DNA from: Haemophilus sp.
GTDB taxonomy: Bacteria; Pseudomonadota; Gammaproteobacteria; Enterobacterales; Pasteurellaceae
Assembly (NCBI GenBank): GCA_019423005.1
Contig: JAHZCF010000039.1
Coordinates: 1 to 6,586 of the forward strand
Direction: 5' to 3'
DNA: 6,586 bases
Below are positions 1-4,925 of the stretch, one piece after another. The notes beneath the pieces were generated by a model that was given only the letters and a program-made list of their open reading frames with translations, had not been told where the DNA came from and made no database searches. The position numbers and the translations under genes are program-made. Positions within the stretch are counted from its first letter, which is position 1. Every line of letters begins with the position of its first letter.

Positions 1-130
1 AGGCGTTCGCAATTTGGCTTTGACGTGTTTCAATCGCATTAATAATTGGTGGCCAAACAAACTTCATGCAGAACCACACGAAAAGTGCGAACGCAATAAG
101 TTGACCAATCAATGTTGCATTTAAATTCAC
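1..130 (-). CDS. atpF: ATP synthase Fo subunit b, N-terminal part (cut by window edge)
   Basis: Subunit b forms the peripheral stalk of the F1Fo ATP synthase: one N-terminal membrane helix anchors it in the inner membrane and a long helix reaches F1 to hold the stator. Only the first 43 codons are present; the gene runs off the left edge (family length about 156 residues). The visible protein begins MNLNATLIGQLIAF and continues through the membrane helix to a conserved VWPPI motif (about residues 25-29) at the start of the cytoplasmic helix, which matches Haemophilus and E. coli AtpF closely. The start codon is GTG at 130-128, as in E. coli, and is set by a very strong Shine-Dalgarno (AAGGAGG, minus strand, near 136-142) five bases upstream. 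It lies 49 bp downstream of atpE in the same operon. Confidence 0.95.
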   Translation of the reverse strand, partial: MNLNATLIGQLIAFALFVWFCMKFVWPPIINAIETRQSQIANA

Positions 131-179
131 AACGTCCTCCTTACTATGCTTGTTTTACGTTGATAAGCAAATAAGGTGA

Positions 180-434
180 TTATTGTAATAAACCGATGAA
201 TGGGTTTGCGAAAATGAAAAGTAATGAAATACCAACAGCAATCATTGCAATCGCATCCAAAAGACCAGCCACGATAAACATTTTAGTTTGTAGGCTAGAT
301 GCTAATTCAGGTTGGCGAGCAGATGATTCTAAGAATTTACCACCTAAGATCGCAAAGCCGATTGCAGTACCTAATGCAGCAAATGCAAGAAGAATTGATG
401 CACCAATGATTGTCGCTGTAATTACAGTTTCCAT
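180..434 (-). CDS. atpE: ATP synthase Fo subunit c (proteolipid)
   Basis: Subunit c forms the rotating membrane ring of Fo, and its acidic residue carries the proton. The protein is 84 residues, two hydrophobic helices joined by a polar loop, which is the whole family architecture. The loop carries the conserved R40-Q41-P42 triplet. The proton-carrying aspartate is D60, in GLLDAIAMI. E. coli has DAIPMI here, so the proline after the aspartate is replaced by alanine. The start is METVITATI at 434, not the upstream in-frame codon at 515: it has a proper Shine-Dalgarno (TTGGAG) 6-7 bases before it, and the extension to 515 is unlike any subunit c and would overlap atpB. The 55-bp gap from atpB probably carries signals for the high translation this multicopy subunit needs. 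Confidence 0.97.
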   Translation of the reverse strand: METVITATIIGASILLAFAALGTAIGFAILGGKFLESSARQPELASSLQTKMFIVAGLLDAIAMIAVGISLLFIFANPFIGLLQ

Positions 435-489
435 AATGTTCTCCAATAGATAGAAGTTAAGTTTAGCCCTAGAGCCGGTTAATAAAAAA

Positions 490-1278
490 TTAATGTTCTG
501 CTTTGTTATAAGCAATACTTAAATAAACCACCGTTAACATCATAAAGATGAATGCTTGTAACGTAATAACCAAAATATGGAAAATAGCCCAAGCTAGGTG
601 TAATGGAATTCCCAATGCTGCAATGGCCACATTTGCAGAGTACATCACAGCGATAAGAATAAAGATTAATTCCCCTGCATACATATTACCGAAAAGACGG
701 AAAGCAAGAGAAATAGGTTTAGCTAATAAAGTTACGGTTTCAAGAATAAAGTTTACAGGAATAAACGCCCAATGATTAAAAGGGTGGAGTGTATATTCTT
801 TAACTAAACCACCAAAACCTTTTGATTTAATTGTATAGAAAAGAATGAGGAAGAATACACAGATTGACATACCTAATGTTGCACTGATATCTGCTGTTGG
901 TACTGCTCTTAAATAATGAATACCAAAAAGACCGGCAAATTGAGGAAGAAAATCAACTGGGATTAAGTCAATAGCATTCATAATGAATACCCAGCAGAAA
1001 ATGGTTAAAGCAATTGGTGCGACCACATTACGCGGACCATGAAAGTTTTCTTTCACAATGCCATCAACCCAACCTACAACAATTTCAACCAAACATTGCA
1101 TTTTGCCTGGTACGCCTGTCGTAGCATTTTTTGCAACACGAGAAAAGATAAACAAGAAAATCACTGCCGATACAATTGAGAAAAAAAGCGTATCGAAGTG
1201 AACGTTCCAGAAACCATCACCTGTCTTTAAGAAAGACAGGTGGTGACTAATATATTCGGAAGTTGTTTGTCCAGACAT
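490..1278 (-). CDS. atpB: ATP synthase Fo subunit a
   Basis: Subunit a is the membrane stator that provides the proton half-channels against the c-ring. The 262-residue product starts MSGQTTSEYI and ends AYNKAEH, as in Haemophilus. The catalytic region is intact: LAFRLFGNMYAGELIF carries the essential arginine R194 (E. coli R210), N198 and E203 (E. coli E219). The last helices carry H234 and Q241, matching E. coli H245 and Q252. About five to six membrane helices are apparent. I start at ATG 1278: an in-frame TTG at 1284 adds only two residues, and the AAAGGG Shine-Dalgarno on the minus strand (about 1285-1290) is six bases from this ATG. atpI ends 31 bp upstream. Codons 12-22 contain a strong inverted repeat, listed separately. 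Confidence 0.97.
   Translation of the reverse strand: MSGQTTSEYISHHLSFLKTGDGFWNVHFDTLFFSIVSAVIFLFIFSRVAKNATTGVPGKMQCLVEIVVGWVDGIVKENFHGPRNVVAPIALTIFCWVFIMNAIDLIPVDFLPQFAGLFGIHYLRAVPTADISATLGMSICVFFLILFYTIKSKGFGGLVKEYTLHPFNHWAFIPVNFILETVTLLAKPISLAFRLFGNMYAGELIFILIAVMYSANVAIAALGIPLHLAWAIFHILVITLQAFIFMMLTVVYLSIAYNKAEH
1215..1245 (-). repeat. Inverted repeat inside the 5' coding part of atpB
   Basis: Bases 1218-1228 and 1232-1242 are perfect reverse complements (arm CACCTGTCTTT) around a 3-base loop. Two more pairs (1215/1245 and 1216/1244) follow after one mismatch. The atpB mRNA could form an 11-bp hairpin at codons 12-22. No T-run follows on the minus strand, so it is not a typical intrinsic terminator. 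A role in translation or mRNA processing is only inference. Confidence 0.6.
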
Positions 1279-1309
1279 AGTCAACCCTTTGTAGAAAAAA
1301 GAAAAAAAT

Positions 1310-1684
1310 TTAAGATTTATTTAACAAAAACGGAATAAAATTATTCAACGCTAATGCCGTAAAAAAACCAACAAAAAACAAAATAAAATGTGAGATAGAA
1401 AGCCATTTAAAGGACACACCCACAAGCACAATGGTTAGCATAAATTTCAATGCTTCACCACGATAAAATGCCGTTAATTTTGTTGAGAAATCTTGTTTGC
1501 GAAAAAAAACAATATAAGCAAAAGCACAAAATGGCACAAAAGCACAGATAAATCCTAAACTAAAATCTACCGCACTTTCACCTTGCCAAAGCGCAACTAA
1601 CAAACCAAAAACAACAAGACAAACTGATTCAATGATCATCGCTTTTTGATATCGATTTTTGTCCTGCGTTAAAACCTTAGACAT
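1310..1684 (-). CDS. atpI: ATP synthase assembly/accessory protein AtpI
   Basis: AtpI is a small membrane protein encoded at the head of many atp operons. It is not part of the finished enzyme and has been linked to assembly of the c-ring and, in some bacteria, to ion supply. The 124-residue product has a short charged N-terminus (to about residue 14) and four hydrophobic segments at about 15-33, 41-61, 79-93 and 97-119. The loop before the third carries FYRGEALKF (73-81), typical of the family. ATG 1684 is the only sensible start, but its upstream sequence has just a weak Shine-Dalgarno (AAGATA), so translation is probably low compared with atpE and atpF. The gene is first in the operon, about 27 bases from the predicted transcription start. 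It contains one uptake signal on the minus strand. Confidence 0.93.
   Translation of the reverse strand: MSKVLTQDKNRYQKAMIIESVCLVVFGLLVALWQGESAVDFSLGFICAFVPFCAFAYIVFFRKQDFSTKLTAFYRGEALKFMLTIVLVGVSFKWLSISHFILFFVGFFTALALNNFIPFLLNKS
1569..1577 (-). repeat. DNA uptake signal sequence (Hin type)
   Basis: The minus strand reads the exact 9-base core AAGTGCGGT inside atpI, where it encodes the ESAV part of the protein. Naturally competent Pasteurellaceae take up DNA carrying this core preferentially. Confidence 0.9.
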
Positions 1685-1717
1685 TATCTTATTTTTTTAA
1701 AATACAAAAACTACCTA

Positions 1718-1745
1718 ATTATACCCGTGCTACAAAGAGTTTCAA
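1718..1745 (-). promoter_or_regulatory. Sigma70 promoter of the atp operon
   Basis: On the minus strand there is a perfect -10 TATAAT (1718-1723) and a -35 TTGAAA (1740-1745; four of six consensus bases, including TTG) separated by 16 bp. The predicted start of transcription is about 1711, giving a leader of about 27 bases to atpI. It is the best-matching promoter in the window and fits a highly expressed operon. Confidence 0.8.
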
Positions 1746-1764
1746 CTTTTAAACCACTAAAAAA

Positions 1765-1780
1765 TGTTAAACAAATCACA
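1765..1780 (-). promoter_or_regulatory. Candidate CRP (cAMP receptor protein) site upstream of the atp promoter
   Basis: The minus strand reads TGTGATTTGTTTAACA, a perfect left half (TGTGA), N6, and a right half TAACA that differs from TCACA at one base; the flanks are A/T rich as in the CRP consensus. Its centre (1772.5) is 61.5 bases before the start predicted from the -10, the standard class I activator position. The match of spacing supports it, but binding is inferred. Confidence 0.45.
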
Positions 1781-1824
1781 CTTTTAAAAAAATATTCACA
1801 AAATCGTCACAAAAAAAGTGTGTT

Positions 1825-2436
1825 TTATCGTAAAACGATTAAATGTCGTTCACCTACAAGCTCAGGAACATGTAAAGTTATTACGTCTTTTACTTCGAAT
1901 TTTTTGTCTAATTCTTGAACTTCATCTTCGTGATAAATGCCTTTCAAGGCATAAAAATATCCATCTTTCTTTGGCAAATGATGACACCAATCTGTCATAT
2001 CTTTTAACGAAGCAAATGCACGACTTAGTACACCGTCGAATTTTTGTTCAGGTTGGTATTCCTCAACGCGGCTAAGAACAGGTTCTACATTTGTTAGTCC
2101 TAACTCACGTACTGCATTTCGAATAAAGCTAATACGCTTACCTAAACTATCTAACAAGACAAATTGTTTGGTAGGATTAATAATGGCTAAAGGCAGACCT
2201 GGCAAGCCTGGACCGGTTCCTACATCAATAAAACGATCCCCTTGTAAATAAGGACTAACAACAATACTATCCAAGATATGTTTCACTAACATTTCCTGTG
2301 GATCACGCACAGAGGTTAAGTTATAGGCTTTATTCCATTTATTGAGTAATTGCACTAACTGGATAAGTTGATCTTTTTGTCGATCTGTTAATTGAATTTC
2401 AGCTTGAGTCAGTAAATTTTCGAGTTTTGCTTTCAT
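1825..2436 (-). CDS. rsmG: 16S rRNA (guanine527-N7)-methyltransferase
   Basis: RsmG (GidB) uses S-adenosylmethionine to methylate N7 of G527 in the 530 loop of 16S rRNA; loss of this enzyme gives low-level streptomycin resistance in several bacteria. The product is 203 residues, close to the E. coli length. The N-terminal part has the family motif WNKAYNLTSVRD (34-45) and HILDSI (53-58). The SAM-binding motif I is DVGTGPGLPGLPLAI (71-85), followed by an acidic residue in LLDSLGKR (D96). Later motifs are SRAFASL (138-144), ALKG (163-166) and GERHLIVLR at the C-terminus, all intact. ATG 2436 has a weak, purine-rich Shine-Dalgarno. It follows mnmG, as in E. coli, but with a 170-bp gap containing a terminator, so it probably has its own promoter. 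No clear terminator follows it, so its transcripts may run into atpI. Confidence 0.96.
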   Translation of the reverse strand: MKAKLENLLTQAEIQLTDRQKDQLIQLVQLLNKWNKAYNLTSVRDPQEMLVKHILDSIVVSPYLQGDRFIDVGTGPGLPGLPLAIINPTKQFVLLDSLGKRISFIRNAVRELGLTNVEPVLSRVEEYQPEQKFDGVLSRAFASLKDMTDWCHHLPKKDGYFYALKGIYHEDEVQELDKKFEVKDVITLHVPELVGERHLIVLR

Positions 2437-2465
2437 TTTTCTATCTATCTTGTCTGTTTGTCGTC

Positions 2466-2494
2466 ATTCTACTTGAAAGTGCGGTTAAAATCCT
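2466..2494 (-). promoter_or_regulatory. Possible rsmG promoter
   Basis: The minus strand has a TAGAAT -10 (2466-2471; five of six consensus bases) placed to start transcription near 2459, 23 bases before rsmG. The -35 at 17-bp spacing (AGGATT) is poor. A promoter is expected here because a terminator separates rsmG from mnmG, but this exact site is tentative. Confidence 0.3.
2477..2485 (+). repeat. DNA uptake signal sequence (Hin type)
   Basis: Exact AAGTGCGGT core followed by the A/T-rich tract (TTAAAAT) typical of the extended uptake signal. It lies in the rsmG-mnmG gap, within the spacer of the possible rsmG promoter. Confidence 0.92.
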
Positions 2495-2554
2495 TAGTGT
2501 TTTTATTTCAGCAAAAATTTAGCCTACTAATTACATCTTTTTAATTTGTAATAT

Positions 2555-2586
2555 AAAAAAGTGCGGTGAAAATTCACCGCACTTTT
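2555..2586 (-). terminator. Intrinsic terminator of mnmG built from two inverted uptake signals
   Basis: Bases 2557-2570 and 2573-2586 form a perfect 14-bp inverted repeat with a 2-base centre. Read on the minus strand, the stem is followed by a run of T (2555-2560 are all A on the plus strand). It begins 20 bases after the mnmG stop codon. Each arm contains one uptake core: plus strand 2559-2567 and minus strand 2576-2584. Inverted uptake-signal pairs acting as terminators are well known in Haemophilus. Confidence 0.9.
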
Positions 2587-2606
2587 ACTTTCAAACACAG
2601 AAAATC

Positions 2607-4496
2607 TTATTCCCCACGTTTCAACATTCCTTGTTTTTTCAAATTCACCAGAATAATTGAAATTGCTGCAGGGGTGATACCTGAAATTCGGCTTGCTTGA
2701 CCAATAGAAACCGGACGATGCTGTTCTAACTTCGCACGTACTTCATTAGATAAACCAGACACTTTGGTGTAATCAAAGTTAGCCGGGATAGCTGTATTTT
2801 CGTGGCGTTTTTGTTTTTCAATTTCTTCTTGTTGATGCTCAATATAGCCTTGATACTTAATGGCAATTTCCACTTGTTCTACGGCCTCTCTATCTTCCAT
2901 TGCAGGTTTGTATGGCGTTAAAGAAGTTAAAATATCGTAGGTCATTTCTGGACGGCGTAATAAATCTTCACCGTTGGCTTCACGCACAAGTGGACTGCCA
3001 AGTACTTTATTCGCTTCTTCTAAATATTCAGAACGCGGATGCAACCAAATGCTGCGTAAGCGTTGACGTTCTTGCTCAATATTTTCCATTTTTTGATTAA
3101 AGCGTGCCCAGCGAGCCTCATCAATCAAACCTAATTCATGGGCAATTGGCGTTAAACGAATGTCTGCATTGTCTTCACGTAATAACAAACGGTATTCTGC
3201 ACGAGAAGTGAATACACGATACGGTTCTTTGGTACCAAGTGTACAAAGGTCATCAACCAATACGCCACTATAGGATTGATCGCGGCGTGGATACCATGCC
3301 TCTTTTTCTTGTACATAAAGACCTGCGTTAATCCCCGCCAATAATCCTTGTGCCGCTGCTTCTTCATAACCGGTTGTACCATTAATTTGACCCGCAAAGA
3401 ACAAACCAGAAATAGATTTAGTTTCTAAAGTAGGTTTTAAATCACGCGGATCAAAATAATCATATTCAATGGCATAACCTGGTTTAATGATACGAGCTTT
3501 TTCCAAACCTTTCATGGAGTTCACAATACCCATTTGTACGTCAAACGGCAAACTAGTAGAGATCCCGTTTGGATACACTTCATTACTGGTTAAGCCTTCT
3601 GGTTCCAAATAAATTTGATGTGAATTACGATCCGCAAAACGCATCACTTTATCTTCAATAGATGGACAATAACGCGGACCGATTCCTTCAATCACACCGG
3701 TATACATTGGACTACGATCCAAGTTATTACGGATCACTTCATGAGTTTGTTCATTAGTATGGGTGATATAACAAGGAATTTGTTGAGGATGATCATCCAC
3801 TGATCCCATAAAAGAGAACACAGGCAACACCTCATCACCATGCTGTTTAGCTAAAATATCAAAATTGATTGTACGTGCATCAATACGCGGTGGTGTACCG
3901 GTTTTTAAACGATCAACGCGTAAATTCAGATCACGTAGACGATGAGAAAGTGTAACAGATGCCGGATCACCAGCTCGGCCACCTTCATAATGTTCTAAAC
4001 CAATATGGATCTTACCTGCTAAGAAAGTACCGGCAGTTAAAATGACCGATTTAGCACGGAATTTAAGCCCCATTTTGGTTTCCACACCACAAACGCGATC
4101 TTGTTCAATTAAAATATCGGTTACTTCTTGTTGGAAAATATCTAAATTTGCTTGGTTTTCAAGTGCGATGCGTACGGCTTGGCGATATAACACGCGGTCA
4201 GCTTGAGCACGAGTTGCACGTACAGCAGGCCCTTTACTGCTGTTTAAAGTACGAAATTGAATACCCGCCTTATCTGCAGCATGCGCCATTAAGCCGCCCA
4301 TCGCATCCACTTCTTTCACTAAATGGCCTTTACCAATACCACCAATAGCCGGGTTACATGACATTTGTCCAAGGGTATCAACATTATGTGTCAATAGCAG
4401 GGTTTTTAATCCCATGCGTGCTGGTGCCAATGCGGCTTCTGTACCGGCATGACCGCCACCAACAACGATCACATCATAATTTTCGGTGTAAAACAT
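2607..4496 (-). CDS. mnmG: tRNA uridine-5-carboxymethylaminomethyl modification enzyme, FAD subunit
   Basis: MnmG (GidA) works with the GTPase MnmE to add an aminomethyl or carboxymethylaminomethyl group to C5 of the wobble uridine (U34) of certain tRNAs, using FAD, NADH and a folate donor. The product is 629 residues, the same as E. coli. Visible motifs in order: FAD-binding GGGHAGTEAA (13-22); SCNPAIGGIGKGHLVKEVDA (46-65) with C47; GTFLAGKIHIG (156-166); the GidA signature GPRYCPSIEDK (273-283) with the catalytic C277; the second signature AGQINGTTGYEEAAAQG (368-384); and a helical C-terminal domain that contacts MnmE and tRNA. The start MFYTENYDVIVVGGGHAG is the family start, preceded by a purine-rich GAGAGAG Shine-Dalgarno. 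It is the first gene left of oriC and is read away from it. Confidence 0.98.
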   Translation of the reverse strand: MFYTENYDVIVVGGGHAGTEAALAPARMGLKTLLLTHNVDTLGQMSCNPAIGGIGKGHLVKEVDAMGGLMAHAADKAGIQFRTLNSSKGPAVRATRAQADRVLYRQAVRIALENQANLDIFQQEVTDILIEQDRVCGVETKMGLKFRAKSVILTAGTFLAGKIHIGLEHYEGGRAGDPASVTLSHRLRDLNLRVDRLKTGTPPRIDARTINFDILAKQHGDEVLPVFSFMGSVDDHPQQIPCYITHTNEQTHEVIRNNLDRSPMYTGVIEGIGPRYCPSIEDKVMRFADRNSHQIYLEPEGLTSNEVYPNGISTSLPFDVQMGIVNSMKGLEKARIIKPGYAIEYDYFDPRDLKPTLETKSISGLFFAGQINGTTGYEEAAAQGLLAGINAGLYVQEKEAWYPRRDQSYSGVLVDDLCTLGTKEPYRVFTSRAEYRLLLREDNADIRLTPIAHELGLIDEARWARFNQKMENIEQERQRLRSIWLHPRSEYLEEANKVLGSPLVREANGEDLLRRPEMTYDILTSLTPYKPAMEDREAVEQVEIAIKYQGYIEHQQEEIEKQKRHENTAIPANFDYTKVSGLSNEVRAKLEQHRPVSIGQASRISGITPAAISIILVNLKKQGMLKRGE

Positions 4497-4544
4497 ATCT
4501 CTCTCTTCGTCTTCAATTTGATCTTCGATCTAAAAATAGGCGCT

Positions 4545-4573
4545 ATTCTACTGAAAATTACGTGTGCTTGAAA
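4545..4573 (-). promoter_or_regulatory. Probable mnmG promoter at the left edge of oriC
   Basis: The minus strand has a TAGAAT -10 (4545-4550) and, 17 bp upstream, a weak -35 TTTCAA (4568-4573). The predicted start is about 4538, giving a 41-base leader. GATC sites at 4520 and 4527 lie just downstream of the start, so SeqA binding to hemimethylated DNA could silence it after initiation; that is inference from E. coli. Confidence 0.45.
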
Positions 4574-4604
4574 GTAAGAATTCAATCTGTGATGAGAGAA
4601 GATC

Positions 4605-4676
4605 GAGAGGTAATAAAGATAAGATCTATTTATATATAAAGATCTTATTATTGTTACTATTATGATCCTTTTACCT
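4605..4676. other. DNA unwinding element with GATC 13-mer-like repeats
   Basis: This is a very AT-rich stretch beside the first DnaA box. GATCTATTTATAT (4623-4635) differs by one base from the E. coli left 13-mer GATCTATTTATTT. Further GATC-led repeats start at 4641 (GATCTTATTATTG) and 4664 (GATCCTTTT). Two AGATCT sequences (4622-4627, 4640-4645) match the six-base site bound by ATP-DnaA in the E. coli unwinding region. Bases 4621-4646 form an imperfect palindrome. Confidence 0.75.
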
Positions 4677-4685
4677 TGTGAATAA
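4677..4685 (-). other. DnaA box (R1 position)
   Basis: The minus strand reads TTATTCACA, an exact match to TTATNCACA. It directly follows the unwinding region in the same orientation as E. coli R1. Confidence 0.82.
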
Positions 4686-4764
4686 GATCCTTTTTCTTTT
4701 TTAAATGAAGAAGTTAGATCATTTTAGACTGTGTTGAAATGTCGTCAGTTTGGAGGCTTTTTCT

Positions 4765-4773
4765 TGTGGATAA
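4765..4773 (-). other. DnaA box, inner left
   Basis: The minus strand reads the perfect high-affinity box TTATCCACA. It is the left half of a divergent pair with the box at 4783. Confidence 0.88.
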
Positions 4774-4782
4774 CCTTTAATT

Positions 4783-4791
4783 TTATCCACA
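4783..4791 (+). other. DnaA box, inner right
   Basis: A perfect TTATCCACA on the plus strand, nine bases from the previous box and pointing away from it. Confidence 0.88.
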
Positions 4792-4854
4792 GCTAAAACA
4801 ATCATCATATTTACTCAGTGGAAAAAAACAAGTTTTTGACAGGTTTTATTAAAG

Positions 4855-4863
4855 TTATCCACA
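4855..4863 (+). other. DnaA box (R4 position)
   Basis: A perfect TTATCCACA in the context GTTATCCACAG, preceded by TGACAG at 4837-4842. The same elements precede R4 in E. coli, so this is the probable right boundary of the DnaA-binding array. Confidence 0.88.
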
Positions 4864-4890
4864 GGTGATTTTTTTAGATAATGGATAAAG

Positions 4891-4918
4891 AAAAAGCGAT
4901 AACTCAAATTATCGCTTT
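4891..4918 (-). terminator. Intrinsic terminator of mioC at the right edge of oriC
   Basis: Bases 4893-4902 and 4909-4918 form a perfect 10-bp inverted repeat (arm AAAGCGATAA) with a 6-base loop. On the minus strand it is followed by a short T-run (4891-4895 are A). It starts 7 bases after the mioC stop codon and would stop mioC transcription before the DnaA boxes. Confidence 0.85.
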
Positions 4919-4925
4919 ATTATGA

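Larger units (their letters stand above)
4497..4925. other. oriC: Chromosomal replication origin region (oriC)
   Basis: This 429-bp gene-free gap lies between mnmG (gidA) and mioC, exactly the E. coli context of oriC. Its parts follow the E. coli order: an AT-rich unwinding region beside mnmG (about 4605-4676), a DnaA box next to it (4677-4685, the R1 position), two inner perfect boxes (4765-4773, 4783-4791), and a rightmost box (4855-4863) preceded by TGACAG as at E. coli R4. The distance between the outer boxes, 178 bp, is also close to that of E. coli. Eight GATC sites fall at 4520, 4527, 4601, 4623, 4641, 4664, 4686 and 4717. The mnmG promoter lies at its left edge and the mioC terminator at its right. 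I could not find a convincing IHF site. No ORF in the gap looks real. Confidence 0.92.

Noticed and set aside
435..515. Longer atpE starting at 515
   Set aside because: The extra 27 residues overlap atpB and precede the family start METVI, which has its own Shine-Dalgarno.
1827..1839. Small hairpin (ATCGT-AAA-ACGAT) at the rsmG stop as a terminator
   Set aside because: Only a 5-bp stem, overlapping the stop codon, and no T-run directly after it on the minus strand.
1818..2075. Plus-strand open frames over rsmG and the atp leader (also 1727-1918)
   Set aside because: They are shadows of rsmG and AT-rich intergenic DNA; composition is not protein-like.
3152..3397. 81-codon frame on the minus strand inside mnmG
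   Set aside because: It lies in another frame of an intact 629-residue MnmG and has no separate start signals.
4161..4169. Uptake signal in mnmG (AAGTGCGAT) and similar near matches in atpF and mioC
   Set aside because: One or more mismatches to the 9-base core; only perfect copies are listed.
4222..4243. Inverted repeat ACAGCAG / CTGCTGT inside mnmG
   Set aside because: A 7-bp stem with an 8-base loop in coding DNA is near chance expectation for a window this size.
4358..4639. 93-codon plus-strand frame running from mnmG into oriC
   Set aside because: Opposite the conserved mnmG N-terminus and continuing into the DnaA/GATC region; no family similarity.
4690..4764. IHF site between the first and second DnaA boxes
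   Set aside because: Expected from E. coli, but no WATCAANNNNTTR match was found on either strand; the best is too degenerate to report.
4877..4888. Further DnaA box around ATGGATAAA
   Set aside because: The minus strand reads TTATCCATT, which misses the last two consensus bases; too weak to call by eye.
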